Origin: Phoronis australis
Taxonomy: Eukaryota > Phoronida > Phoronidae
DNA length: 64,000 nucleotides
Reading direction: 5' to 3'
Assembly: GCA_002633005.1 (NCBI GenBank)
Contig: NMRA01000524.1
Location: 126,381 to 190,380, forward strand
Below the pieces are notes generated by a model. The model did no database searches. It was not told where the DNA came from and saw nothing but the letters and a program-made list of their open reading frames with translations. A program made the position numbers and the translations under genes. Shown piece after piece: positions 1 through 12,813 of the stretch. Numbering within the stretch: the first letter of the stretch is position 1; each line of letters begins with the position of its first letter.

Positions 1-660
1 AAATCTTTAAATTTTAATTGAACAAGTACAAGGGTCGACAATTTGTTAAAAAATTCTCTGGGCTTACTGGGTTTTGGCAGAACTTTTATTAATTACCCCC
101 TGAAGATGTGAATTTTGGAGAGCATATTCAAGACTATACTTTAAAGATTTAAACAACTACGAAAAGTATTTGTTGAATTAAACAGTAAAACCATCAATTA
201 CTTAACTTTTGTAATTTTTCATTTTCTTGAATGTAACTTCAATTTCTAGAGGATTAATATACATGAAAGTATCTAAACTTGCTCGATCAGTGTTGCTGAT
301 TTTTTGAATATTTTGAATTTCTACAATCATCAATGAATGATATTCTCAATTTCACACGCATTTTCTCCAGAAAAAAATATTTTTTCGTTAAGAAACTTTT
401 TAATTCACTTAAAATTTCTTTTTGATTTGTTTCACCAGAAGGCTTCATCACCCTAGTTATTGTTTTATTAAAAAAGTTTCGTTTTTCTAAGCCACAAAGG
501 TACTTTGTTGCCTTCTCACCTTCTTCAATCCATTGGTTATTTGTGCGAAGAATTTATAGGCCTTTTTCATAACTTTCTTGATTTTTTTTCCAATTGGGCA
601 TCGCATTCCTGAATTAACTCTTCATAATCGGATGTTTTTATGTTTAGAAACAACATTTGA
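1..660 (-). mobile_element. Decayed LINE reverse-transcriptase fragment
   Basis: Read on the minus strand, about 390-545 encodes an uninterrupted stretch containing GEKATKYLCGLEKRN followed by an FFNKTITRVMK-like segment and a KEILSELKSFL segment. This is the typical linker before the reverse-transcriptase fingers of L1/Tx1-like LINE ORF2 proteins. Further left, stops and frameshifts appear, but pieces such as NPLEIEVTFKKMKN and VIDGFTV still match the conserved motif that normally reads K-M-K-N-G-K-S-P-G-x-D-G-F. The element continues past the left edge of the window. No open frame spans it, so it is a dead copy. Family assignment is from motif recognition only. Confidence 0.7.
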
Positions 661-1929
661 AAAACCTCTATCAGACCGTGATGTTGTAAATTTCTTTGTC
701 TTAACAGTGCAAGGGAATTGTATGTAACGAAGAAATGAGTTCTCTTTATTTTTGTAAATCCCAGCTTTGGTAAAAAGATATTTTTGCGTACACACCGGTG
801 GGTGTTTTGTCCATGCCCATCTTGCAGAGTCTTAGTTTTATCTATTTACGTCATAATAAATGACATTATTCGCAATCCTCCTCTTGTTTTACTCTGCAAC
901 ATAGCTCGTGGCGTACCCCGGGCAAAATAGATTACGATAAATGAGTTCTCTTTATTTTTTTTAATCCCAGCGTTGGTAAAATGATGACAAGCGGTAAAAT
1001 ATTAGCAAAGATATGTTACATTACTTAGGACTACAATGACCAACAGGAAAACAAATTGCGTAAAAGATGCGATAAACTACATTCAAGTGTGCATCTTAAC
1101 TACTAGACGTACAAAAGCTGAGGTGACACGTTTGGCAAAATGAAAGAAAGTTACAAACTTAGAGACTGAGTATTAACTTCGAACTCTATCTGAAACCAGT
1201 CTCCTTAGAATTCAAGTTGGGTTTCTCAAACAGAATGACAAGAGGCTCTAAGATAGTTAAACGAGACAGGCCACTCTCAAAATGCAAAATATTTTTGATG
1301 CGCTAATGGCACAGTCCAGGAATATCACTGTCGTCTGTTGTCACTTTCATAGAATTAGTACATACATTTTCCACATTTAATAAAGTTCCTGCAAGGGGCT
1401 TCTGAGATCGAGCCGTGGACCAAAAAACAAAACTAACTATAGACCCCACATTAGTCTTCTTTACAGTAGGAGCATATGTCACTTAGGTACACAAAAGACG
1501 CGAAAAAAGGCATTTTCCGATGCAGACCAATGGGCGTAGCACTGTATTACAAAACAAAAATACAGAGGCAAACGTAAAAATGTCATTAGGATACACAGCA
1601 GCAGTCAAAACAAGTGTACCTACATAGAAATTAATGTATGGGCTTACATCCAAAACTTAGGTGCATGAGCCATTATGCAAACTACTCCCGAAAAATATTT
1701 CAGATATAAACCCGCTATAAGCAAAAAGGTGCGGTAATACCAAACCTTTTCATACAAAATGGAGAGCATCTGCGTCACAATATGTCACCTATTTCGAATG
1801 CAAGTATCTTGCTAAAATTGACCTTTGTTCATTTTTCAAAGGTTATAAAGGTTAAAACTATTTCATAGATCATAAAAGTGGAAAGCATTGACTTGGTACC
1901 GACCTATCTTTTAAGAAACAAATGAAAAC
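661..1929. other. Non-coding stretch with one short duplicated segment
   Basis: No coding signal was seen. A ~45-bp segment (atgagttctctttattttt followed by aatcccagcNttggtaaaa) occurs at about 733-778 and again at about 941-983, a spacing of about 208 bp, so part of this stretch is an old tandem duplication. Confidence 0.4.
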
Positions 1930-4065
1930 GAGCAACACGGAGCGTTGAAATGCGCCCGTGAATGTATCGCAAATGGTGTGCTTTTAGGGACATTTATTTG
2001 TATCATAAATGGCCACTAGATGGCGCAAAAACGTACAATCAATCCAAATATGAGAACATGCCATATTTCATAAAAATCTGTCAAGGAACTTCAGAGAAAC
2101 GAAGGAAAACAGAACGAAATGAAATTGCCACTTGTGGGCACAGCGTCCGTTCCATCCGCCTGAAAGTCGTCGTCTGTTATCTTCATATAAATTCACTTAA
2201 TAAAGATCCTGCAGTGGGTTTTGGAGATACAGGTATGGGCACAAAACAAAACAAAACCACCACTAGGAGGCGCCACAGTAGTCAGTCGCCATCATTAAAC
2301 GCCCTCTTGACACTGAAAAAAATATACGCCAATTTTCAAAACCATCCCTAGAATGATTTGGTTGATCGAGGGGTGGACGCCAAAAACAAAATTTGAAAAA
2401 CAGCAAAAATGGCCACTGGGTGGCGCAAAATACCTCGATTCCACCCAAAAACAGGATGATAGCATCATCTCACCAATAGATGCCTACATTCAAAAATTTA
2501 CATGATGAAAATCTGTTGAGGACCTTGAAGATACAGACTGGTAAAAAACTAAAATTGCCATTATAGGGGCGCACCACAAGTCAGATCCGTCCTAAAGACG
2601 TCGATCGTCATTCATTGTCAACATCATATAAATACCATGGCTAAATTGAGTAAAGATCCTGCAAACGGTTTAATAGATACAGCCATGAGCGAAAAAAAAT
2701 GCCACTCGGAGGTGCTACAGTAGTTGAACTCGTCGGAAAATCGTCGTCAGCCGTCCAAGTCACAGTAAAACATGCATGCCAATTTTCACAATTATCCTGA
2801 AATCGGTTTGGTTGATAGACGAGTGGACGCCAAACAACAGATTCGAAAACAGTAAAAATGGCCACTAGGTGGCGCAAACTAGGTCATATCCATCTGAAAA
2901 CGGAAAGATAGCGTCATCTGGTTAACAGATACCTGTATGCCAAATTTTATGAAAATACATTGAGGACCTTTGAACTTACAGAGGTAATCGTCAAAAAATA
3001 AAATTGCCACTAGGTGGCACACCAGTAGTCAGATCCGTCTGAAAGTCGTTGTCCTCCGTTAATTCGATAACCTCATATAAATACACTGACTAAATTTAGT
3101 AAAAATCCTGCGAATGGTTTAGGGGATACAGCCATAGGCGCAAAAACAAAACAAAACTGCCACTAGAAGGCGCCAAAGCAAACGAACTCGTCAGAAAAAC
3201 ATCGTCAGCCGTCCACTTCAAAGTAAGAACATACATGCCAATTTTCATAATCATACTTTGAGTGGTTTGGTTGATAGAGGGATGGACGCAAAAAACAGAT
3301 TCGAAGACCGTACAAATGGCCAAGAGGTGGCGCAAACTACGTCAAATCCATCTGAAAATGAGAGGATAGCCTCATCTCACTAATAGGTGCCTATATACCA
3401 AATTTTATGGAAATCCATTCAGGACTTTTGAAGATATAGACTGAAGTAAACGTAAAAAACTAAAGAAGATACAGAGGTAAACGTAAAAAAATAAAATTGC
3501 CATTAGGGGGCACACTGGTAGGCGGATCCGTCCAAAAGTCGTCATCGTCTGTTGTTAACATCATATAAATACACTTATTAAATTTCGTAAAGATCCTGCG
3601 AACGGTTTAGGAGATACAGCCATAGGCGAAAAAAAACTGCCACTAGGAGGCGCCACAGTAGTCGAGATCGTCGGAAAATCATCGTCAACCGTCCTCTACA
3701 TAGTAAGCATATACATGCCAATTTTCACAATCATCCTTTGAGCGGTTTGGTTGATAGAGGGGCGGACGCACAAAAACAGACTCGAAAACACTAAAAATGG
3801 CCACTAGGTGGCGCAAACTATGTCGAATCCATCTGAAAAGGTAAGCGTAGAAAACTAAAATTGCCACTAGGGGGCACACCAGTAGTCGGATCCGTCCGAA
3901 AGTTCGCTCATGCCGTTGCATCTACGGAAGGAACAAGTGCAAAATTTCATGAACATACGTCAAGGCGTTTTGGAGATAGAGCAGCGGACGCCGGACGGGC
4001 GGACGCCGGACGGACAGAGATGGCGGCATAATGCGTCCACATATAAATATGTGGGCGCATAAAAA
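1930..4065 (+). repeat. Long repeat element, copy 1 (about four ~460-bp units)
   Basis: The element starts with gagcaacacggagcgttg and aatgcgccc and ends with a palindrome (atgcgtccacat, then atgtgggcgcat) at about 4029-4060. The inner body is a tandem array of diverged ~460-bp units: the landmark ggccactaggtggcgcaaa recurs near 2010, 2410, 2859, 3317 and 3798. Each unit also carries gccactaggaggcgccac-like and gccactagggggcacac-like boxes. The start box atgcgccc and the end box gggcgcat are inverted repeats of each other. No long ORF was found; the small ORFs inside are chance frames. It is a non-autonomous element of unknown class, in the same orientation as the two other copies in the window. 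Confidence 0.85.
2010..3877 (+). promoter_or_regulatory. Array of CTCF-like motifs inside repeat copy 1
   Basis: About fourteen same-orientation matches to a (t)g(g)ccactagRKggcgc box lie near 2010, 2125, 2256, 2410, 2555, 2699, 2859, 3005, 3158, 3317, 3498, 3638, 3798 and 3861. The best (2859-2875, 3798-3814) read tggccactaggtggcgc, close to the known animal CTCF core TGGCCACCAGGGGGCGC. Binding is an inference; the boxes could instead be conserved for a reason internal to the repeat. Confidence 0.45.
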
Positions 4066-4152
4066 TCACTCGCCACACATGTTTTGTTTAAATTGACGAA
4101 ATTTCACTGTCTTCTTACTGGAAAATATAAATCAAAGACGGACAATGCTCAC

Positions 4153-4454
4153 CAGTAGGCACCGCTCATTAATTGGGGTGATAAACCTCTTCTTCGGCAC
4201 AGGTGACTGTCTCCAAGCTGGTGGTGAGTATGGCTTAGGTTCCTCAGGATAGCGAAGAAATCATGCAGCTTCCCAGCGTATGTCGATAGGTCAAATGCAC
4301 TCAGCTGGCGGTCGACCTGGTGGAATACAGGAATGTTAGTGAATGTCTTCCATGAACCGACCAGATGCATCTTGCTTATCTCATTCATTCTCAATGAATC
4401 GCGACAAATGGTGAAGCCAATGTTCAGCTCACCACAGAGGATGTCCGAAGTCAT
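4153..4454 (-). CDS. Unrecognised coding-like segment, possible 5' coding exon
   Basis: On the minus strand an ATG at 4454 opens 101 codons to a TGA at 4149-4151. The composition is more even and G+C-richer than the AT-rich surroundings. The peptide has ordinary globular-protein composition (for example QVDRQLSAFDLSTYAGKLHD and FFAILRNLSHTHHQL). A strong donor (CTG|GTGAGC) falls at 4152, so the reading could be an exon 4153-4454 that splices on. A pyrimidine-rich acceptor with AG lies at about 4479, upstream of the ATG, but all three frames between it and the ATG contain a stop, so the ATG would have to be the start. No continuation exon was found to the left, where repeat copy 1 lies. I do not recognise the family. 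It may be an orphan exon, a gene fragment or a transposon piece. Confidence 0.35.
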
Positions 4455-4787
4455 GAAACAATGTCAAAAGACCTTTAAAATAAAGAAAAATATATCTAAT
4501 GTGCGTGCTTTGTCTTCTGACCGGCTACAGTTTACATGGTAGGTGTCACAATGCACCAGGTAGCAGCTTAGCTAGGGTTCCATAAAATTACGTGAATCAG
4601 ATCTGCGAGCGTCGTCATTAAACAATATAAAGGGTCAGACATTTATGGCATGGTTTGTGTTGTTCATTTAACCAAAAAAAACTAAAGCAATGTGCAAATA
4701 CCTAGAGTTTTTAGGACAACTTATTTAATTGGCATGTTCATATATCTTACCGGCTGAAGGTCAATTACAAGTGGTATTCTGTCTCAA

Positions 4788-4805
4788 GGTGGTGGTGGTG
4801 GTGGA
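4788..4805. repeat. (GGT)n microsatellite
   Basis: A short run of ggt triplets within non-coding sequence. Confidence 0.8.
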
Positions 4806-5080
4806 TCCATGGTCGGTCGACTATGAGGGCAGCATCCCGAAAAGAACCTATAGAAAATAAGTGAAATTCATTCATTAACAGAAAATTCACAATGGGGTAC
4901 CTTCAGCAGTTTTGCTCACATGTGGGCGAAATGACCAAATCGGAATTTGCGTCAGTGGCCGTGGACTATAACGTGGCTCAAATCAACCAGAGATTTTGGT
5001 CCGAACTGTATGAATAAAGGCGAAAAATAATTACCATTCAGTATAGACCAGCATGTTAATGGAGGAAGTAGTTCACTCAC

Positions 5081-5204
5081 ATTGGCGGCGCAGCACTGAA
5101 AAAAGTAGGGATCTATAGCCCAATTGTGGTGAACCACCGATAGACCATGGGCTGCGTATCACTGAAAAATGTGGGAGGCTACAGCCTCCTATGGTGCGCC
5201 GCCC
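5081..5204. mobile_element. Short foldback element
   Basis: The ends ttggcggcgca (about 5081) and tgcgccgcccaa (about 5191) are near-perfect inverted repeats. The interior holds two diverged copies of a cactgaaaaa-tgtggg block. This is MITE-like in form, with no coding content. Confidence 0.45.
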
Positions 5205-8200
5205 AAGGACGTGTTATTAATTGCTGTGAAATGAATTAGGAGGCTTGAACAGGAAAACTGGGTGGTTCACGCAACCAGATTGTCGTTATTATGTGCAAAA
5301 ACTAAGAGTAATGACGTGACTAGTTTCTGTGAGTGAAAATGTCAATGGGTCTTCATTCATACATGTATGAAGATACAGAGTGTTGAATTTTAAAATAATA
5401 TAGGTTTGCATGTCTACTCTTTAAATAGTCTGTGAAAGATTATTATATTGTAGACCAGTAGTTTTCAATTTTGTGTTCGGTCAAATGCTATAAAGACAAA
5501 GTTCCCAAACATTGTAGTCTGTAATAAATAATTCACCAAAGTTTTACCCATTGAAGTTAAATTTACAGTGCGGGGTACAATGCATTTCCCAACAGGCAAC
5601 TATAAATTCTTCTTTAGTTGAAGTACTTTACAGACACTTACTTTCACAGCGCCTAGACTTATGACGCGCTTGGAGATGTGGCACATTAATACTGTTAATT
5701 GAAATATTAATTTAATTTACCATGCAAACATGGATACTTTCACGTCATTTTCCACTACTACATGAATTTCATGTAAACTTTGTTGATGTCTCTCTCACGC
5801 GACCATTATAAAAGGGATGTCTGTATATAATGTACATTCATGAATGCCAAATAAATTAGACTATTCTGTCAAATGTTATTCCCACCAAATAGTGCATTCT
5901 TCTCACTTGAAATCAGTTTGAATCTAATTTTTTTAAACAATGCTAGTACTAGTAATTTAACCTACAGACATACACCGGACCCCATGTACTCAAGGGTGTG
6001 TGTTTTATACGACCCGGATACATTTTTGAAATCGTTATAGCGTGTACTCAATGAAATTCTGCCCCACGTTGTCGTGGTCCCTATATAGTCGCCGCGCCAT
6101 AGTTTTTGAAAATCGTTCAACGCGCCATCCTGCGGCCGAGTTCAGTAAAGCTAGGATCTAATTAGGAGGACTTTGCTAAAATCTAGCCAAAATCAGGTGT
6201 TCTAATTTAAAATGCATGACAATATCTCACGTAATCTCGCAAAGTCTTACTTTTTAATGAAGTCCTAGCGTTATTGAACTTTCAGTACCTTTGTATGAAA
6301 GTTTTTTGGTCCAAACAATGAGCTATATCTCATTGTGTCCAAATAAAGCGATAGCCGGGCTTCTCGAAAAAAATAAGTACAGTGAGTAGAAAAATGGAAA
6401 AATGAATTTAAGTGTGGTGATCTCTGTGCCCAGCGGTCCATAGAGAGATTAGACTGTACGGAAATCTTATTTTTACGGCCAGTTGAAGTTCCGCATGGGC
6501 CTGAGTTCTCAGTTAGTACCCCCCTCCCGGTTTCGATAACCGCTTATCGTTGGGGTGATGCAAAATTCGAAGTGAATCTAAGCCTTGTAGTGTGCTACTG
6601 TTTTATTAGTAGTCTGTGCTGTTTATTAGGCCAAATTACCCAGTGCGTTTTTCCTAACAACTTGAAATATATTTTGGAGCAATTATGCGAAAACGTAAAA
6701 CGTTAGGCTGAAGAAAATATAAATACAACAATAAGTTCCAAACAACAGCATTTTGGGATGTTTAGGGTTGCTGATTATGTTTCAGAGGAAGTAAGAACTG
6801 TCCACAGCATGATCATGGAAATTTTCACTGACACTTACTGGCATCATCATCCCATTAATACGATTACAACAATGACAGAGGATGATTTAAAGGATAAGTT
6901 ATCGTCGTGACGATGTATGTTTAAAAACATTTTTGTTCGTTCAAGATTTTGTTCTGCGTGGCCTTTTTCGCCTTAATTTAAATCGTGGAAATCTATTTTC
7001 AGTGGCTGTATTTTATTGAAAAAATTCTCGTTTTTACTGCACAAGTACGTCATTTTTGCTTAGTCTTTCGTGTATTTTGGACTTGAGAAACCCGGATTAA
7101 TTCTTATTTTAGCACTGACGTGGTCCAACAGTCGTCACGTGTCGTGTAAACTGGGGTCAGAAATTGCTATGAAACCTCTAGAATGCTCACGAGCGATAAC
7201 ATGTATTCTAGGCATGGTTTTCAATAAATTTTCACGACGGTTTCCATTATGGCGGCAAAAAATAACACTTGAAAACTAACTGTGTTGGTTCACGTTTTGT
7301 GATGAAACCCTATCAAAATATGTAAACCAATGACATTTTGCAGGAACTCAAGCTAGTAAATATTTTGAAAGAGAATTGCCGTTTCAACAACTCAGCGCTA
7401 ACTAACAACGTTACATCGTAAAGCTATAACGCCAACATTTAGCCATTAATGTTGAAGTCCGAAGTGTTCGGGGTTTAAAAACATTAAAAGTCTCACCCAA
7501 TCTTGAATGATTACCGAAAGAGTTGACAACAAAACTTAATAATTTTAAGAAAATACGCAATTTAAGAGAAAGGCAAATTTATTACAAGCATATAAAGAGT
7601 CAAATTGCAATCATACATTTCAAAACTGTCTCACTGGAATGGCATCTTTGCTCAGCTCTTTCCATCCTTACCCAACTTTTTATTTTTGCTCATCTAAATG
7701 GACAATTGTTGAGGGTCACGCCCCAAATACCCTCAAGTTTGTGGTCTGCGTCGTTGTTCCTTTTGTTGTCAGTTATCGGTGTTTGCCTGGATACCGTAAT
7801 TGTCGAAAACACATAACGTCTACTTAACACATGTTATAAAAGCAGAGTACTTACTGGGTGATGGATCCACAGAAGCTGTTCATGTAATCTGTGAAAGGCA
7901 TTCTCACTTGTTCAGGGACTCCACACAATATATTATACAAATCTCGTAGTAGGAGTAATCATACAGGTTTCACAATATATATATATATAGGTCTCGTTGT
8001 AGTAGTAGTAGTAATAAGGTTTTGTATATCGCAGTAGTAATAGCACGCCTCTCTTGTCTCAATAGCAGTGGCTTCTGGTTCTAAAGGCAATATCCAGTTG
8101 AATCTCATTGGCGGGAAATACAAAAGTCACGTGACAAGAGGCTTAACGCATTCATTCACGGTTGTTCTATTAGATGCACTCAGTGGGCGGTGCCGACAAA

Positions 8201-8454
8201 CACAGTTAGGCCACGCCCACCATAGTTAGCTGTTGCGAAGTCCCACTGAGCGCAAACCAAAAATTGAATTAGTTCATCAGCATACGAACTACATGAACAG
8301 GTTCTTTTCAATGGAGTTCCCGATGTGGCGCCTAAGTATCACAAAAGTCCTTAGGGGGAAGAGGGGAATAATTAATTGAGCCCATTAATTAATGACTTAA
8401 TTAATTCACATCAACTGTGAGCTTTATTCGTGCGTCAGATCGCTTCTGAGTGCC
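5205..8454. other. No gene recognised
   Basis: AT-rich sequence without splice-bounded coding blocks. The only simple features are an (AT)n run near 7975-7989 and a (GTA)n run near 7996-8012. The short ORFs here (for example 7523-7816) lack family motifs and have AT-driven composition. Confidence 0.5.
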
Positions 8455-8677
8455 GCAGTTATTCATATTGCACAAATAGCCTTTAACAGTGTAAGGCGGG
8501 TTAAGGGGAGGGGCGGGGGCAATATTAGTAGCTAAGAAGGAGAACGATGGGCAAGGAAAGAAAATNGCAGTTATTCATATTGGACAAATAGCCTTTAACA
8601 GTGTAAGGCGGGTTAAGGGGAGGGGCGGGGGCAATATTAGTAGCTAAGAAGGAGAACGATGGGCAAGGAAAGAAAAT
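8455..8677. repeat. 111-bp duplication flanking the single-N gap at 8566
   Basis: 8455-8565 and 8567-8677 are the same 111 bases apart from one visible change (attgcac versus attggac), and they sit on the two sides of a single N. The copy before the N ends exactly where the copy after it ends. This is the pattern of two overlapping contig ends left unmerged, so the duplication is probably an assembly artefact and not biology. Confidence 0.85.
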
Positions 8678-9089
8678 GGTGGGCAAGAAATTCATTCATA
8701 TTGTGGAGCATTTCAGATGTGAACAAAATGTTTTCTTGGGACGCACTGACAGTGATAAATTTGCATTGTACGCTGTAACTGTGGGTTTTCTTAGCATTAT
8801 TTATTAACTACAGTTCTACGCGGTCGATCTAGTATCACCGACTCAAATCTTGAAAAAAATGCGTTCATACATCTAGGTGATTTTTTTCAAAATGTTTTAT
8901 TTCAAATTATTCGGGCCAATACTTTTAAATAGCATCATCAACATTTTGGCCCAAAATAGCCCATTTCCTTGTCAGTTTTCTGTATGACTAAGAAACTTAA
9001 AACATAAAAATTGGGCTTTTTTGTTTGTTTCCAACTATCCCGGATGGAAAGAACATACCATCTCTTTCGTGATTACGGTCATTCGGCAG

Positions 9090-10150
9090 TTGTAACTCGT
9101 GAACCACATCAAAGTGCTTCATTATTTTTTTGCAAATATATTTCTCTGACTATGACAATGGTGGGCGTCTGTTAGTGTGCTGTGTGGACTTTCCGTAGCC
9201 AGTCAAAGTAAAATTTAGAAATAATTTTTTTGAGACGCAAATAGGGTCTGACTGTATTCTGGGGATTCAGCTTGAAGTCATTATAAATATAGACGAAAAT
9301 TTTGCGACTGTGAATATTTTAGACGTACGTCGATAGACCATTTTCTGAGGAGTGTTCATGGCGGCGCAACATTCGTGGTTTCAAGCCAAGTGAACGAGAC
9401 AAGACAAGGTAATTGTTTTTGAACCGTGAAAACACGAAAAACGACTGTAGGATATTTGAAGAATAATTCAAAGATTATATGAAAAATTCAGATTCATCGA
9501 GTTAGATGACGTCTTAGCCCACTTGGTCCGGCCGTTGACAGACCGGACAAAGCAAACCTGCAAACAAATCTACAGTATATTGAGCCGTAAACATTGCTTG
9601 ATAACTTTGTACGGAGACATGTAGAAGGGGTAATTGTTTCTTTTGGAGCGTATGCTGGTGCATGTCAAATGAAATTGATTACGTTTCATTGACGTCAAGT
9701 ATGTTGTATGGACCTCTTCGGCATATTGTAGCCAGCCGAAGTAAAACTTAAAAGGAAAGTTCAGTTTTTTTGACAGCAAATAAGCCTGTAGTGGTTGGCT
9801 GTATTCTGTATAATGAGTGAAGTTATTAACGATCAATAATTACATATATATAGGCGAAGATTTTGCCAATGCGATTTTCAAAAATGTCGATAGATCCGGC
9901 GTTGTTGATAAGGCCGGGGGTCGATGGTCCCAGCGGTGCAACTGGGTAAGTGGTGTCGAGCCAAGTTAAAAGAAATTGTAATGGTTTTCGAACAAGGAAA
10001 AGCACGAAAAACAGATTTTGATGACAAAGTCAAAGAACTGATGTAATAGATTCCGTGAGTTTGATGAAGGGCACAGCGCTGATAGGGGCCTCTCGATCGC
10101 CTGCAAGCATAGCTACAGGATAGTGAGTCGTAAAATTTGGTTGATAACTC
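9090..10150 (+). repeat. Diverged ~540-bp tandem duplication
   Basis: Landmarks occur in the same order twice: tagccag-c-aagtaaaa-tta near 9196 and 9729, tattctg near 9255 and 9801, tcgatagac/tcgatagat near 9331 and 9889, cacgaaaaac near 9433 and 10001, gagccgtaaa/gagtcgtaaa near 9580 and 10125, then ttgataact. The spacing is 530-570 bp and identity is low, so the duplication is old. No coding sequence was recognised. Confidence 0.6.
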
Positions 10151-10504
10151 TCTTGTGGAAAGGTGATAAAAATATTAAAGTTAGATATGAAATCTAAATG
10201 TTTGATCTGTGGCGTTGTGTCGGTTATGCCTATTGGGTGCTCCCATCCCGCCTGGCTGACTCACTAGTTGCTCACTCTATTTCCTGTTCAATAGATTAAA
10301 ATAAAGATTTTTGTCGGCCACAGTTATTTCGGTGCCACATGAGGTCCTAAAACGATAACATCCTCGTAAAAATGAAGTCTAATTTCGAAAAGCCGTATTT
10401 GGTAAAACCATTCATTAAAACACTATGACAAACATTCGGCAACGGTACATTGCAACTCGGTCTGAGGTATTTACTAGGTCTGCGAGGTCCGACCGTTAAC
10501 TTGG

Positions 10505-10580
10505 TCAGGTGGCCTAATGGTCTACGACAGCATAATTCCGTACCCTTCAAGCGGGACCCGGGAGTTGCTCCGCACAGACT
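10505..10580 (+). other. Degenerate tRNA-like sequence
   Basis: Tggcctaatgg at about 10508 matches the tRNA A box, and gacccgggagttgctccg about 50 bases on resembles a damaged B box/T arm. No full cloverleaf can be folded by eye. It is probably a tRNA-derived SINE head or tRNA pseudogene. Confidence 0.3.
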
Positions 10581-12813
10581 TTTTGGGAAGATTTTTGTGC
10601 TTTGACCGCGAAAGAGAAAGAACAATTCCTCGTGGTTTGTTAAACCTCTGTTTTGTGTAAATTTATTGAGTTTTGTGTTTGCTATGGACGGCTGAAGTGA
10701 AGCACCCGTGGAATATCTAGTCCGGAAGGTCATACCAGCGCGTGTTGTAGCAGATCACCGATAGATGGCGAGAGGTATAGTAAGTTCCCTGAGACGGCTG
10801 CCAGATAATCCAGATAATGGACCAACTTCGGAATACCGTAATTTCAACCCGGAGTAATTGAAGGTCATGAAATTATGCAGATAGCCAGGTGTCTGAGGAA
10901 TGCAACGATACCAAAATCATTCACCTTTACCCACATTTAGTGCATTTATTTAGAATAAGTTAGTATCCATTATATCCCACTAGTGCCCTGGGGCATGTCG
11001 GCAATTTGAGAAATATGGTGAATGCCAAATTCGACCATGTCCCAAATTTCAGAATCAAAAGTATTAAGTTCAGAATTGGATTTAGGTAGCCTATACGTAA
11101 TTCAGGAGGCTGTCCTAAATTTCGTAATTTTTACTGAAAACGGGGCTAAAATGCAGCTTTAAGTGCCACAGAAATCTTAAAAAAAGGACAAGCTTGTCAT
11201 CCATGGATCATTGCATGGTGAATAAACACAGAATCTTTTATGCACAAAATTTAATAAATAATTTAAAAAATCCAACGATAGCATAGCAGTACAAAAATTA
11301 TCAGAACATTTGAAGACACTAAAGCCCAACTGAAACCGCCAATGCTTTTGAATCATATTAACGCTGAACATACTTGTACAGGTTAGAACTTGGACCATGC
11401 TATAAGGTTGGTATCAACTTATTTGTTGACAATATCTATACTCTGGAACCAAAACAGTTGTAGGACAGATGGGAATTTGTTACTAATGATCACAGGTGTA
11501 TAACAATATTAATCTTAATATTAAAGAAAATAATATCAAACAGTGTGAGCCGGGAATGACACATAAGCGGTGCACCACCGCCATAATTTGCAGACTTCAA
11601 TCACCGTCTTCGGTTGGGTGGGTTCCGTAATAATGGCGGTCTGTTAGTCCTTACAAGTGGAGAGAATTTGTATCGAACATGTCTCGTCCTGTCGTTATCA
11701 TTTCCGTGTTGGCTTGCGATCATTAGAGATACTTTTGTTGGACCGATGACGCTACGTGGCTGTTGAGATGATGCTGAATGGCGATGAGAACCCTAGAGGA
11801 CACAATTAATAAGATTAAGGGTATGCAATTTTAATAAACTACAAGCAAAATGACAAACTTTTGGCACGCAAGAGTGTGACTAAATATCCATTTCATAATC
11901 AAGCTATTCTGTCAAAATCACAAACAGCACTTTTGTGCAGTAGCTGTTCGCTGCTATTAAACCTATCCACCTATTGTGACTGAAACTGGCGGCTAGTGCA
12001 ATAATGTGGAGTTAATTTCTGACTTAAGTTCTACAGTTCTGGAGCTTGTTATTATAAGGTTAACAAGTCGCTGCATCACAATGAATAATTCTGACACAAT
12101 ATTGGCTTTAAACAGATATAACACAAACTTGGTTCTACTTGGTCAATATTTCAACGGTGATGTCATTCATTCATTAATCGATCAAATAACGAGATCCACT
12201 AATTAGTAACTTATACTTTTAAATAGATCTTACTGACAACGTATAGGCTACATTTTGTTAAATTCGCGCTTGGGCAGTTGCCAATGCTTGCTACTTGGTC
12301 AATTTTGCACACCCGTCAACAAAACAGTCTGCATATTCAGTTTATTTGGCAAACCCTGACTATCAGGAGAAGTAATTCAGTTTATGCAAAAGAAGTGGAG
12401 AATTACTGTAGAACAAAATACGATCACATTACCACCGTTGTCCAGGCACTATTTTTGTGCACATGTTACTTTGCTCACTAAAGATTTTAAAAACTAAAGT
12501 TCTACGGGTTTGAACTTAAACTCCGTATTTCAGGATATATTTGAAGAAACGAGACCCTCAGTAACGAAGGTAATCAGTAGCTGTTAATACGTCAATCTTT
12601 TTTGTATTTTCATCTATGATGAAAAAAGATTTTCACTTAATATCTAGTCAAGAATAGATTCCTCAACTGAGGGACGTCACGAAAATAGCATCATTCTGAA
12701 ACATTTAATATCTGCATGTATTTCTGTTCTTTACTGACAATTCATAAAAAGTGAAGTTTACAGCTCTTCAACAGTGGCGGCCATTTTGTTGGTGCACCAC
12801 GAGAAATTAAAAC
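10581..12813. other. No gene recognised
   Basis: No coding block with convincing splice sites and no repeat shared with the rest of the window was seen. Confidence 0.4.

Noticed and set aside
10347-10733. 128-codon minus-strand frame
   Set aside because: No family motif and no splice context, and part of it is a degenerate tRNA-like sequence on the other strand.
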